NCBI GenBank assembly: GCA_052035295.1
Contig: JBPOHS010000179.1
Span: 1-43,068 of the forward strand
DNA: 43,068 nt
Direction: 5' to 3'
Origin: HdN1 sp052035295
GTDB taxonomy: Bacteria > Pseudomonadota > Gammaproteobacteria > Pseudomonadales > Ketobacteraceae
The notes below the pieces were generated by a model, which saw nothing but the letters and a program-made list of their open reading frames with translations, was not told the origin of the DNA and ran no database searches. Shown here in pieces: positions 23,637 through 32,733 of this stretch (positions within the stretch are counted from its first letter, which is position 1; each line of letters starts with the position of its first letter). The position numbers were made by a program, and so were the translations under genes.

Positions 23637-25753
23637 GCCGCCAGCCCGCTGTGCCGCAACAGCGCGTCGACGGTGGGCTTGCGACCACGGAAACTCACGA
23701 ACAAATCCATGGCATCCACAGCGCCTCCTTTTTCCAGAATCGCATGCTTGAACGCGCGGCCGACATGCGCGTTCAAAATACCTTCTTCCTCGAAGCGCGA
23801 AAACGCGTCGGCAGACAGCACTTCCGCCCATTTGTAGCTGTAATAACCGGCAGCGTACCCGCCAGCAAAAATGTGGCTGAAACTGCATTCGAAACGGTTG
23901 AAGGCTGGTGGCTGCAAGACGGCCACCTCGTCACGCACCTGCTGCAAAATGCCATGTATATCCATGTCTGGCACATATTCGGCATGCATGCGCATATCAA
24001 ACAGCGCGAACTCGAGCTGGCGCACCATGAACATGGCGGACTGGAAATGCTTGGCCGCCAGCATTTTATCCAGCATGTCCTGCGGTAACGGCTCCCCTGT
24101 TTGACCTTCTTTACAAAGATAGTGTCCCGACATTAACCGCAGCGCTTCCGGCTCCCAGCACCAATTCTCGAGAAACTGTGATGGCAGTTCTACCGCATCC
24201 CAGGCCACGCCATTGATACCGGACACCGGCGCAGCATCGATGCGCGTCAGCATATGGTGCAAACCATGCCCAAACTCATGGAACAAGGTTGTCACTTCGT
24301 CATGCGTGAGCAACGCAGGTGCGTCACCCACCGGGCGATTGAAATTGCAGGTCAGATACGCCACCGGCAATTGTAACGCGCCACCTGCAAGGCGACGGCG
24401 GATGCGGCAATCATCCATCCACGCACCACTGCGCTTGCCGCTGCGCGCATAGGCATCGAGAAAACACCCGGCAATGAGCGTGTCACCGTCGTATACATCA
24501 AAATAATGCACATCATCATGCCAACGCTCGACGCTGTCGTTGGCGACAAATCGCACACCGAACAAAGTGCCGACAATACCGAAAAATCCGTCGAGTACCT
24601 TTGGCAACGGGAAATACGGGCGCAAGGCTTCCTGCGAAATCGAGTAACGTTCCTGCTTGAGCTTTTCGCTGTAGTACGGCGTATCCCACGCCTGCAAATC
24701 GTCTTGCCCGAAGCGTTCGCTAGCGAATGCACGCAGCTGATCCAGATCTTTCTGCGCAGCGGGGCGCGACCGAAGTGCCAGGTCACGCAAAAATGCCACA
24801 ACTTCTGCCGGCGTCTCAGCCATCTTGGTGGCCAACGAATAATCGGCGTAATTGGCGTACCCCAACAAACCGGCCAACTCCGCGCGCAGGGCAAGAATTT
24901 CAGTCATCAACGGATTATTGTCCCACTGGCCCGCAAAAGGCCCTTGATCCGATGCTCGCGAGGTATAGGCGCGATAAAACGTTTCCCGCAAGGCGCGGTT
25001 GTCGGCGTAGGTGATAACGGCGAGATACACTGGCGCATCCAGCGTCAGCCAATAGCCTTCCACACCCTTCTCCTGCGCAGTTTGTTTCGCTGCCTGCAAC
25101 TGGCTTTCCGGAAGGCCGGCAAGCTCGTTTACATCCTGCGTCTGATAGCTGAAGGCTTGCCCGCAATCGAGTACATTCTCGGAAAATTTGCTCGAGAGCT
25201 CCGAGAGTCGCTTGCGGATTTCCTTGTAGCGCGTCTGCTTTTCCGCCGGAAGATCAACACCCGACAGATGGAAATCACGCAGTGCGTTTTCCACCACTTT
25301 CTGCTCGGCAGGTTCCAGCGAACCCCACTGTTCGCTCGCACGAATCGCCTTGAAGGTATTGCACAAATCGAGATTTTGTCCCATTTCGGAGCTGTATTCC
25401 GAGAGTTTGGGCAAACAGGCGTTGTAGGCCTTGCGCAGCGCGTCGCTGTTCATCACCGAATTCAGGTGCCCTACGGGCGACCACAGACGCGACAGCCTGT
25501 CGTCGAGTTCTTCCAGTGGTTTGAGTATCTGATTGACGGGATCAGTTGGCGTACGGTTGGCGGGATCGGCAAGTAACGCCGCCAATGCAGCGCGGTTGTC
25601 GGCCAACACCTGGTCGAGCGCCGGTTCGACATGTTCGGGCAGGATGGCCCGGAACGGCGGCAAGCCATAATGGGTCGCGGTGTGAGCGATCGACGCACTC
25701 ACCAGCAAAGGATTGGGGACGAGATCGTGAGAACCGCTGGTGTCCTGACTCAT
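23633..25753 (-). CDS. prlC: Oligopeptidase A (M3 zinc metallopeptidase)
   Basis: 706 residues, close to the 680 of E. coli OpdA/PrlC. The zinc site HEFGH (about residues 491-495, in TTLFHEFGHGLHHML) is present, with the downstream Glu in the INGVAWDAVELPSQFLENW segment typical of M3 enzymes. Cytoplasmic; degrades short peptides, including cleaved signal peptides of lipoproteins. N-terminus MSQDTSGSHDLVPNPLL matches the family's short leader. Its stop codon overlaps the yheV start. Upstream lies inverted-repeat copy B, which separates it from aroE. Confidence 0.95.
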   Translation of the reverse strand: MSQDTSGSHDLVPNPLLVSASIAHTATHYGLPPFRAILPEHVEPALDQVLADNRAALAALLADPANRTPTDPVNQILKPLEELDDRLSRLWSPVGHLNSVMNSDALRKAYNACLPKLSEYSSEMGQNLDLCNTFKAIRASEQWGSLEPAEQKVVENALRDFHLSGVDLPAEKQTRYKEIRKRLSELSSKFSENVLDCGQAFSYQTQDVNELAGLPESQLQAAKQTAQEKGVEGYWLTLDAPVYLAVITYADNRALRETFYRAYTSRASDQGPFAGQWDNNPLMTEILALRAELAGLLGYANYADYSLATKMAETPAEVVAFLRDLALRSRPAAQKDLDQLRAFASERFGQDDLQAWDTPYYSEKLKQERYSISQEALRPYFPLPKVLDGFFGIVGTLFGVRFVANDSVERWHDDVHYFDVYDGDTLIAGCFLDAYARSGKRSGAWMDDCRIRRRLAGGALQLPVAYLTCNFNRPVGDAPALLTHDEVTTLFHEFGHGLHHMLTRIDAAPVSGINGVAWDAVELPSQFLENWCWEPEALRLMSGHYLCKEGQTGEPLPQDMLDKMLAAKHFQSAMFMVRQLEFALFDMRMHAEYVPDMDIHGILQQVRDEVAVLQPPAFNRFECSFSHIFAGGYAAGYYSYKWAEVLSADAFSRFEEEGILNAHVGRAFKHAILEKGGAVDAMDLFVSFRGRKPTVDALLRHSGLAA

Positions 25754-25791
25754 GAGCTTACCTTTGATTGGTTAGAGTGATTTATAGCTAT

Positions 25792-25985
25792 GTTCAAACC
25801 GGCATTTAAATCTATCTGTTCACTTTCTGGCATCAGGTCCTGGTTGGCAGATGGTTTCAGGAAACGCCGTTAATACATCCCTGTAGGCTCGACGCCGGCA
25901 TCCATGCCGGCGACGTTCCTGCAACCATCTGCCAACCAGGACCTCACAACATCTACCTGCAGAAATATTTATAAGCCAGGTTAAC
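25792..25985. repeat. Nested inverted-repeat element, copy B
   Basis: 194 bp in the prlC-aroE gap, in opposite orientation to copy A. Inner arms 25835-25863 and 25916-25944 are 29-nt inverted repeats with one mismatch; outer arms (about 25792-25818 and 25960-25985) pair less perfectly. The 52-bp core 25864-25915 is 50/52 identical to copy A. The inner-arm sequence differs from copy A at several sites (for example GGCAGATGG against GGGAGATCG), and each change is matched by its complement in the other arm. Confidence 0.9.
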
Positions 25986-26012
25986 AAGAACGCACACGGG
26001 GTGCCACACACC

Positions 26013-26834
26013 CTACATCGTCTTGCGCAATTCCATCGTCACGGGCGCCGTCAGTGGCAGAATCCCGCGCCAAATCCGGAACGCCTCTGCCGCCTGCTCC
26101 ACCAGCATACCCAAACCATCCATCACGCGGGCCGCGCCATGCGACTTCGCCCAGGCATTGAACGGCGTCACGTCCTTGCCATACATCATGTCATAGCACC
26201 AAGTGTCCGGGCCCACCAGCGCATCATGCAGCGGCGGCAGATCACCCTGCAGACTCGACGACGTCCCATTGATGATCCAGTCAAACGGACGCTCGGGCAA
26301 CTGATCGTACGCACTCCCTGAGACACGCCCCAGGTGGGAAAAATGCTGCGCAAGCTCTTCCGCTTTTTCAACCGTGCGGTTGGCGATGACGATCTGCGCC
26401 GGTTTCTGCTGCAACAGGAACCCCAGTACACCACGCACGGCGCCACCGGCACCCAACAGCAGGATTCGCTTGTCGATCAGGCGGCCTTCGTGATTGTTGA
26501 GAATGTCGCGCACCAGCCCCACACCATCGGTGTTATCACCGAACAGGGTGCCATCGGGCTTGATCAGCACGGTGTTCACGGCTTTTGCCAATTGCGCACG
26601 ATCGCTGCACTGATCCATCAAGGCATAGGCGTCCTGTTTGAAAGGCACGGTCACGTTGCAGCCACGTCCACCCTCATCGCGGAATTTGTAGAGCGCCTCG
26701 CGAAATCCGTCGAGCGGTGCCAGCATGGCGGTATAAGCCATGTCCTGGTCTGTCTGCTGGGCGAAAAACCGGTGTATGACCGGAGATTTGCTGTGTTTGA
26801 TGGGGTTTCCCATCACGGCGTAACGATCAACCAT
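26013..26834 (-). CDS. aroE: Shikimate dehydrogenase
   Basis: 273 residues. Reduces 3-dehydroshikimate with NADPH in aromatic amino-acid synthesis. Seen: VMGNPIKHSKSP at the N-terminus (shikimate site), NVTVPFK with catalytic Lys66, GDNTDG with Asp103, and the NADP loop GAGGAVRG followed by ANRT. The length is standard. It lies 52 bp after hemF on the same strand, with a hairpin between. Confidence 0.97.
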   Translation of the reverse strand: MVDRYAVMGNPIKHSKSPVIHRFFAQQTDQDMAYTAMLAPLDGFREALYKFRDEGGRGCNVTVPFKQDAYALMDQCSDRAQLAKAVNTVLIKPDGTLFGDNTDGVGLVRDILNNHEGRLIDKRILLLGAGGAVRGVLGFLLQQKPAQIVIANRTVEKAEELAQHFSHLGRVSGSAYDQLPERPFDWIINGTSSSLQGDLPPLHDALVGPDTWCYDMMYGKDVTPFNAWAKSHGAARVMDGLGMLVEQAAEAFRIWRGILPLTAPVTMELRKTM

Positions 26835-26852
26835 CTGTGTTTCAGTCCTTTA

Positions 26853-26880
26853 AAAACCTTCCCCGGCTATCGCGGCGGGG
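26853..26880 (-). terminator. Possible terminator between hemF and aroE
   Basis: On the minus strand a CCCCG/CGGGG stem with a 10-nt loop (26880-26861) is followed within 4 nt by a T5 run (26856-26852 region). The stem is short, so at best a partial terminator or attenuator within the operon. Confidence 0.4.
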
Positions 26881-26886
26881 TTCACC

Positions 26887-27795
26887 TTAAACCCATTCGC
26901 GCGGTTTGAGGAATTTGTCGTACAGGCGCGCTTCCGGTGTGCCGGGCTCGGGGTGCCAGTTGTATTTCCAGCTCACCAGATTGGGAAGCGACATCAAAAT
27001 GGATTCAACCCGCCCCCCGGTCTGCAATCCAAATAACGTGCCACGGTCATAGACGAGGTTGAACTCGACATAACGACCGCGACGATACAGCTGGAATTCC
27101 CGCTGCGCTTCGGTAGCGGGCAAGGCCTTGCGACGGGCAACAATGGGTTGGTATGCCGGCAGGTAGTGGTCGCCCACCGAGCGCATGAAGGCGAAACTGG
27201 TGTCGAAATCCCAATGGTTTAGGTCATCGAAGAACAACCCGCCGACACCGCGCGTTTCATTCCGGTGTTTGAGGAAGAAGTATTCATCGCACCATTTCTT
27301 GTAGCGGGGATAGACATCTTCACCGAATGGCGCGCAGGCAGCTTGGGCCGTTTTGTGCCAATGCAGGCAGTCTTCCTCGAAAGGGTAGTAGGGTGTCAGA
27401 TCGAAGCCGCCACCAAACCACCACACGGGATCAGCACCGGGCTTCTCGGCAACGAAATAGCGCACATTCGCGTGGGACGTGGGGACATTCGGGTTGCGTG
27501 GGTGAATAACCAGCGACACACCCATGGCATGATAGCTGCGCCCCACAAGCTCAGGGCGATGCGCGGTGGCCGAGGCTGGCAAGGACTCGCCGAACACATG
27601 CGAGAAATTGACACCGGCCTTCTCGAACACTTCGCCATTCTCAAGCACGCGGGAACGCCCACCGCCACCGCCCGGACGCTCCCAGGCATCTTCGATGAAC
27701 TGTCCCCGGGATTCCTCGCTCTGCAATCCGGCACAGATACGGTCTTGCAGACCCAGTAAGTAAGCCTTCACTTCTTCTAGTTTGTAAGCACTCAC
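26887..27795 (-). CDS. hemF: Oxygen-dependent coproporphyrinogen III oxidase
   Basis: 302 residues from GTG 27795, chosen because AGGAGG lies 9 nt upstream and the protein then begins SAYKLEEVKAYLLGLQ as in E. coli HemF; the longer frame adds 14 unconserved residues. Converts coproporphyrinogen III to protoporphyrinogen IX with O2. Family segments seen: GGGGRSRVLENG, HPRNPNVPTSHANVR, WWFGGGFDLTPYYPFEEDC, and YVEFNLVYDRGTLFGLQTGGR. It implies aerobic heme synthesis, fitting the several heme oxygenases nearby. Confidence 0.96.
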   Translation of the reverse strand: MSAYKLEEVKAYLLGLQDRICAGLQSEESRGQFIEDAWERPGGGGGRSRVLENGEVFEKAGVNFSHVFGESLPASATAHRPELVGRSYHAMGVSLVIHPRNPNVPTSHANVRYFVAEKPGADPVWWFGGGFDLTPYYPFEEDCLHWHKTAQAACAPFGEDVYPRYKKWCDEYFFLKHRNETRGVGGLFFDDLNHWDFDTSFAFMRSVGDHYLPAYQPIVARRKALPATEAQREFQLYRRGRYVEFNLVYDRGTLFGLQTGGRVESILMSLPNLVSWKYNWHPEPGTPEARLYDKFLKPREWV

Positions 27796-27859
27796 TGGTG
27801 GAGTCCTCCTGAATGGGTGCCCGGGTCTTGGCGACAACGTCCGGGCGAAAAAAGGGGGG

Positions 27860-28447
27860 TCAGGCAGGCCGGATCACCTTGCCCGTGAGCAGGTCGAGGA
27901 TCTGGGTGGGCTGGGACTGACCGCCGGTGGCGCCCGGCACGACATAAGGGCGCGTGGCAGGATTTTCAAGGGTGGCAAGCTGGTGACGCAACTGTATTTC
28001 GGAACGGGCCGGGGGGCGCCCCTGACGGTTGGCACTGGTGGAAACCAGCGGACCACCCCAGGCATCACACAAGGCGCGCACAATCGGGTGAGCACTCACT
28101 CTCACCGCAACCTTGTCGAAACTGCCTTTCACGAGGCTGGGCACCCAGTTGTCCGGGTCGGGAATCAGGAAGGTATAGGGGCCGGGCCAGTGCGCATGCA
28201 AGCGCTCGCGATAACGCCAATTGAGCGGCGCCAACAACGGCATGACCTGCTCCTCATGGGACGCCACCAGGATCAGGCCTTTGCGGGGATCACGCTGCTT
28301 GAGATCCAGAATCGTGCGTACGGCAGACCCGCTCCACGGATCGCCGCTATAACCCCAGACAGCCTCGGTCGGGCAGGCAATGACGCCCCCCTTGCGGAGC
28401 GTTTCTACAGCGCGCAAACGGTGTTGCAGAGGTAACGTTGTTGGCAT
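27860..28447 (-). CDS. tsaC: Threonylcarbamoyl-AMP synthase (YrdC/Sua5 type)
   Basis: 195 residues from ATG 28447, which matches E. coli TsaC (190). An extra 21 residues upstream are in frame but unlike the family. Makes threonylcarbamoyl-adenylate for the t6A37 modification of ANN-decoding tRNAs. Motifs: GGVIACPTEAVWGYSGDPW, LKQRDPRKGLILVAS, WPGPYTFLIP, VAVRVSAHPIVRAL and STSANRQGRPP. It sits between dprA and hemF, an order seen in other gammaproteobacteria. Confidence 0.94.
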   Translation of the reverse strand: MPTTLPLQHRLRAVETLRKGGVIACPTEAVWGYSGDPWSGSAVRTILDLKQRDPRKGLILVASHEEQVMPLLAPLNWRYRERLHAHWPGPYTFLIPDPDNWVPSLVKGSFDKVAVRVSAHPIVRALCDAWGGPLVSTSANRQGRPPARSEIQLRHQLATLENPATRPYVVPGATGGQSQPTQILDLLTGKVIRPA

Positions 28448-28569
28448 GGCAATAATGGGGAAACTCTCTGGTTTTACCGACCAATGTCGCCGCGACGATA
28501 CCGGAGTCACCGGGGCGGCGCAAGCATTCCACTTGCCACGCCCCTTACCCCGCAGGCAAACCCCTGCGC

Positions 28570-29781
28570 TCAGGCGCGCTGGAATCGCCCAAGCATTTGC
28601 AACACCCTGCCCTCCAGCTCCAGCATGACCAGGGTGGCATTGACCTCGCCGGCGGGCAAACCCGACGCCTCCACCAGCTCATCGACATTGAGAGGTTCAT
28701 GCGTCAACAGATCGAGAATGTCATTGGCAGGACCATGGTCGCTGCCCTGCGTCGTCATGCTGCCCTGCGTCGTCACAACGTCCTGTCCGGCGCGCATCGT
28801 TGCGTCAGCCAAAGGCTTGGTATCGGATGCGAGCGGTGGCTGGCCAACCCGGGTCGCCAGCGCGGACAAACCGGGCAGCACCATGCTGAGGAGCGGGCCG
28901 AGATCCTCGACGATATCCTGCCCGGTTTCGACCAGCTTGGCGCCCTGCCGGATCAGCTTGTGGCATCCCCGCGCCAACGGATTATGAATCGAGCCGGGAA
29001 TCGCAAAGACTTCCCGCCCTTGATCCATGGCCTCCATGGCAGTGATCAACGAACCGCTTTGCAGCGCCGCCTCGACCACCAGCACCCCCATCGACAAACC
29101 GCTGATGATGCGATTGCGACGCGGGAAAAACTCAGGCGACGGCTCCACCCCCAGCGGAAACTCACTGACCAATGCACCCTGCTCGGCAATCCGGGCGGCG
29201 AGTGGGCGATGCCGTCCCGGATACATCTGCTGCATGCCATGCGCCAGTACGGCCAGCGTTATGCCACCCGCCGCCAGCGCGGCACTGTGAGCGGCACCAT
29301 CGATGCCGAGCGCCAGCCCGCTGGTGATGGCAAAGCCCTGACGCGCAAGGTGTGATGAGAACTCAAAACAGTCCTTGAGCCCTGCCCGCGTCGGGTGTCG
29401 CGAACCCACCACCGCGAGCTGCGGTAAACGCAGGGCGTCGCACTGCCCTTTCACAAACAGCAGGCTGGGCGCATCATGGATTTGGCGCAACAACAGGGGA
29501 TACGTCGCCTGATCAATGCAGATCACGTGGTGATCGGGGTGTTGCAGCCATTCCAGATCCTGGGCGACACCGGGGTAACGCTCCGGTTCTGTGGCGAGCA
29601 ACGAGGCCAGCACTGACCATTGATGCTGGCTCAGCACGCTGCGCAATTGCACATCGGGCGTGCGCGTCCAGGTTTCCGGCGCACCGCAGGTTTCGCGCAG
29701 CTGACGAAAGGAGACCGGGCCAAGCAAGGGAGCGCGCTGCAGGGCCAGGCGCAAGGGCAAATAAGGGGCACAGGTGGACAT
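28570..29781 (-). CDS. dprA: DNA-processing protein DprA/Smf
   Basis: 403 residues from ATG 29781; 53 residues further upstream are in frame but overlap the divergent promoter region. Rossmann-type ssDNA-binding core: AVVGSRHPTRAGL, ITSGLALGIDGAAHSAAL, TLAVLAHGMQQMYPGRH, SEFPLGVEPSPEFFPRRNRIISGLS and SGSLITA. The C-terminal winged helix (ILDLLTHEPLNVDELVEASGL) is present. DprA loads RecA on incoming DNA in natural transformation. The linker before the winged helix (about 305-345) contains a near-repeat (TTQGSMTTQGS) and is unusually long and low-complexity. Confidence 0.95.
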   Translation of the reverse strand: MSTCAPYLPLRLALQRAPLLGPVSFRQLRETCGAPETWTRTPDVQLRSVLSQHQWSVLASLLATEPERYPGVAQDLEWLQHPDHHVICIDQATYPLLLRQIHDAPSLLFVKGQCDALRLPQLAVVGSRHPTRAGLKDCFEFSSHLARQGFAITSGLALGIDGAAHSAALAAGGITLAVLAHGMQQMYPGRHRPLAARIAEQGALVSEFPLGVEPSPEFFPRRNRIISGLSMGVLVVEAALQSGSLITAMEAMDQGREVFAIPGSIHNPLARGCHKLIRQGAKLVETGQDIVEDLGPLLSMVLPGLSALATRVGQPPLASDTKPLADATMRAGQDVVTTQGSMTTQGSDHGPANDILDLLTHEPLNVDELVEASGLPAGEVNATLVMLELEGRVLQMLGRFQRA

Positions 29782-29859
29782 GGGAATGCTATCTTCTGCT
29801 GGAGTGGTCAGACAGAGACCGGCCCAACACAAGCCAATGGAAAGGGAGCAGCACAGCGC

Positions 29860-31506
29860 ATGAGCGATACCCCCGGAATGTCCCTGCAGGAACAAACCGC
29901 GCTGATACAGGCACTGCATGATCCTGCCTGCTACCCCCACCCCGTCGACACCGTGGAACTACTGGAAACCCATATTTCCTGGGTACTGCTGGCCGGTGCT
30001 TTCGCCTACAAGATCAAGAAAAACCTGTGCTTCGGTTTTCTCGACTTTTCCAGTCTCGACAAGCGCAAAACCTGCTGCGAAGAGGAGCTGCGTCTCAATC
30101 GGCGTCAAACCCGCGATCTCTATCTCGACGTGATTCCCATCGTCGGTACACCCGCGCACCCCACGCTGCAGGGCGGTGGCACGCCACTCGAATACGCCGT
30201 CAAAATGCGCCGCTTTCAGCAAGACAACCTGCTGGATCAATGCATTCAAAAGGGTGACGTCCGTGCGGATCACATCGATACGCTGGCACAAACCCTGGCG
30301 ACGTTCCACCAGACCATCAAACAGGCAAACGCAGACAGTACCTTTGGTACCGCCAGTAATATTGAGCGTTACACCCAGGAAAACATCAACGTCATTGCGT
30401 CACGGTTGATTGACGCCAACGACAAGGAAACGCTTTCGCGCTATTCCCGCTGGCTACAGGAATGGCACCCCCGGCTTGCGCCATTATTCGAACAGCGGCG
30501 ACGGCAAGGGTTTGTGCGGGAATGCCACGGCGACCTGCATCTGGGCAATATCACCGTTGATGAGGTCGGCTTTCATTTCTTTGATTGCATTGAATTCAAC
30601 GCCGATCTGCGTTGGGTCGATGTCGTCAGTGAGCTCGCCTTTCTGGCCATGGATCTGCAAGCCCGTGGCTTTCCGGAATTTTCACGGCAATTGATCAATC
30701 GCTATGTTGAATTGACCGGTGACTACGCCGGAGTGCCCTTGTTGCCTTATTACCTGGCATACCGTTCGATGGTGCGGGCAAAAGTGGCGATGCTGAGATT
30801 GTCGCAGGCGCAAACAGACAGCGAGCGTGACGCGCTGCTGCAGTCCTGTCGCGATTACCTGCGTCTTGCTGCCAATGAAACCATGAAAAAAACACCCGTG
30901 CTGATCATCACGCACGGATTGTCAGGCAGCGGCAAAAGTACCCACACCCAATCCCTGGTCAATGAAACGGGTGCGGTGCGTTTGCGCTCCGACGTGGAGC
31001 GAAAACGTTTGTTTGCAGACAACAAAGCACCGTCCGGCACTATCGACACCACCCTTTACACGGCGGACAACACCCGGTTGACGTATGCGCATCTTCTGCA
31101 GAGCGCAATGCCCATTCTGCATTCAGGGATTAATGTGATCATCGACGCCACTTGCCTGCGACGTTGGCAGCGTGACCTGTTCCGTGATGCGGCCCACGAA
31201 CAGGGCTTTCCATTCCTGATCATTGATTTTCCTGCCGATATCCACACCCTGGAAAAACGCATTTTGCAACGCCTGCAGACCAGAACTGATCCCTCGGATG
31301 CAACCATTGAAGTCCTACATCGACAGCAGCAAACCCAGGACTCCCTCGCCGACGATGAACAGGAGCAAGTGTTCACGTTTCTGGAAAATGACCGTCTAGC
31401 CGATCAGAAACTACTACAAATATTACGGGAAATTCAGCTTGAACCTGATGCAGGCCACGACACCGTTCTTAACGGCGTGACTAACGCACACAAATCAACC
31501 ACTTGA
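29860..31506 (+). CDS. Fusion of aminoglycoside-phosphotransferase-like kinase and P-loop kinase
   Basis: 548 residues from ATG 29860 (GGGAG 11 nt upstream); the frame is open earlier but that part overlaps dprA. The N-terminal half (about 1-335) has the APH/choline-kinase fold with catalytic CHGDLHLGNI (about residue 221) and DCIEFNADLRWVD for metal binding. The C-terminal half (about 345-520) has Walker A GLSGSGKST (about 351), a DATCLRRWQRDLF segment and a short nucleoside-kinase-like fold. This is a known bacterial fused family with no firm substrate; a resistance role should not be assumed. It is divergent from dprA with 78 bp between the starts. Confidence 0.9.
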   Translation: MSDTPGMSLQEQTALIQALHDPACYPHPVDTVELLETHISWVLLAGAFAYKIKKNLCFGFLDFSSLDKRKTCCEEELRLNRRQTRDLYLDVIPIVGTPAHPTLQGGGTPLEYAVKMRRFQQDNLLDQCIQKGDVRADHIDTLAQTLATFHQTIKQANADSTFGTASNIERYTQENINVIASRLIDANDKETLSRYSRWLQEWHPRLAPLFEQRRRQGFVRECHGDLHLGNITVDEVGFHFFDCIEFNADLRWVDVVSELAFLAMDLQARGFPEFSRQLINRYVELTGDYAGVPLLPYYLAYRSMVRAKVAMLRLSQAQTDSERDALLQSCRDYLRLAANETMKKTPVLIITHGLSGSGKSTHTQSLVNETGAVRLRSDVERKRLFADNKAPSGTIDTTLYTADNTRLTYAHLLQSAMPILHSGINVIIDATCLRRWQRDLFRDAAHEQGFPFLIIDFPADIHTLEKRILQRLQTRTDPSDATIEVLHRQQQTQDSLADDEQEQVFTFLENDRLADQKLLQILREIQLEPDAGHDTVLNGVTNAHKSTT

Positions 31507-31703
31507 CTGGCGCACAAGGATTTTCCCACTGGAATCCGGCATTGAAAATATCCGCATTGATCGAAATGTCAATTATTGCTGCCAGAATTGACTGACAAAA
31601 ATACAGAGAAAACGACTATGGCGGTTGCTCCAGGGAGGAGTAAACTAAATAGCGCGAATGACAGCTTACTCTATGAGCTGCAGCAAATTTGAAAGGATGC
31701 AAA

Positions 31704-32723
31704 GTGAATCGCCCCAACAACTTGCTATTGGTTGACGATGATCCTCATTGCATTGCCTTTATGCACAAGATTCTTGCGGATTTCGGGCAGGTGCGATTTG
31801 CGACCACCGCTCACGATGCCTTGCGATTGGCGCGCCAGGACGTACCTGATCTTATTTTGCTCGACATAGAAATGCCCGATGGCAATGGCTTTGATCTGTG
31901 TATTCAATTCAAACGTGATCCGTTGCTGGCAGATGTCCCCATCATTTTTATCACCAGCCATGACAGCACGGAGCAGGAAGTCACCGGCCTCAATCTCGGC
32001 GCCGCCGACTTCATCAGCAAACCACCTCGCGCACCGCTGGTCATGGCACGGGTTCGCACCCAGCTACGCATGAAACAGATGGCAGACGAGTTGCGCCAGG
32101 CCGCACATACCGACGGACTGACCAACGTTTACAACCGGCGTAAATTCGACGAGATGATCAGCATCGAATGGCAGCGTGCCCTGCGAATCGGCCAACCGCT
32201 GGCCCTGCTGATGATGGATATCGACAATTTCAAGGCATTCAACGATTATAACGGCCACCTTGCAGGTGATCAGTGCCTGAAGAGCGTGGCCGCAGTATTA
32301 AAAAAAGCCGTGCACCGCCCCGGTGATCTGCTGGCACGCTATGGTGGCGAAGAATTCGTGTTGATGTTGCCAGGCACCGGTAGAGAGGGCGCCATGGCTG
32401 TGGCCAACCGGATCCGGCGTCATCTGGGTGAACTGAAGCTACCCCACGGCAATTCTGCCGATTCAGACTACGTGACACTGTCTATCGGGGTATCTGTGCT
32501 CGAAGATTTTGATTGGGCCGAGGAAAAAGACTACGATTCACTCACATCGGAGGGGCATCCACCGTTGAATGCTGACACCCTGATCCTCGCTGCTGACCAG
32601 GCGTTATACGAGGCCAAGCATGCCGGGCGTGCGCAAACCCGGTTCGCGGCCATGGGTCCGCTGCAGACAAAACCATTCAACGCCGACACAAACGCCAAGC
32701 CACAGGCAACAAAAACACGGTAG
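31704..32723 (+). CDS. Response regulator with GGDEF output (diguanylate cyclase)
   Basis: 339 residues from GTG 31704 (AAAGGA upstream); a TTG 15 nt earlier is a less likely start. Receiver 1-125: LLVDDDPHC, phospho-acceptor Asp54 (LLDIEMPDGNG), and Lys in ISKPPR. GGDEF domain about 140-310: signature GGEEF (214-218), preceded at the correct 5-residue distance by RPGD, an intact inhibitory I-site. It should therefore make c-di-GMP with product feedback. The last 25 residues are Lys/Thr/Gln-rich. It is 10 bp upstream of a hybrid kinase, almost certainly one operon and probably one signalling pathway. Confidence 0.94.
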   Translation: MNRPNNLLLVDDDPHCIAFMHKILADFGQVRFATTAHDALRLARQDVPDLILLDIEMPDGNGFDLCIQFKRDPLLADVPIIFITSHDSTEQEVTGLNLGAADFISKPPRAPLVMARVRTQLRMKQMADELRQAAHTDGLTNVYNRRKFDEMISIEWQRALRIGQPLALLMMDIDNFKAFNDYNGHLAGDQCLKSVAAVLKKAVHRPGDLLARYGGEEFVLMLPGTGREGAMAVANRIRRHLGELKLPHGNSADSDYVTLSIGVSVLEDFDWAEEKDYDSLTSEGHPPLNADTLILAADQALYEAKHAGRAQTRFAAMGPLQTKPFNADTNAKPQATKTR

Positions 32724-32733
32724 AAACGCCTTC

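Noticed and set aside
25864..25915. Inversion of only the 52-bp core between the two palindromic elements
   Set aside because: The T/C mismatch in the inner arms is in the same strand order in both copies while the cores are opposite, which first suggested core flipping. However, the spacers outside the arms also match best in reverse orientation, so the whole element is simply in opposite orientation and only the single mismatch base is swapped.
30511..30560. Aminoglycoside resistance gene
   Set aside because: The APH motif is fused to a P-loop kinase in a chromosomal housekeeping setting; the fold covers many small-molecule kinases, so resistance is not supported.
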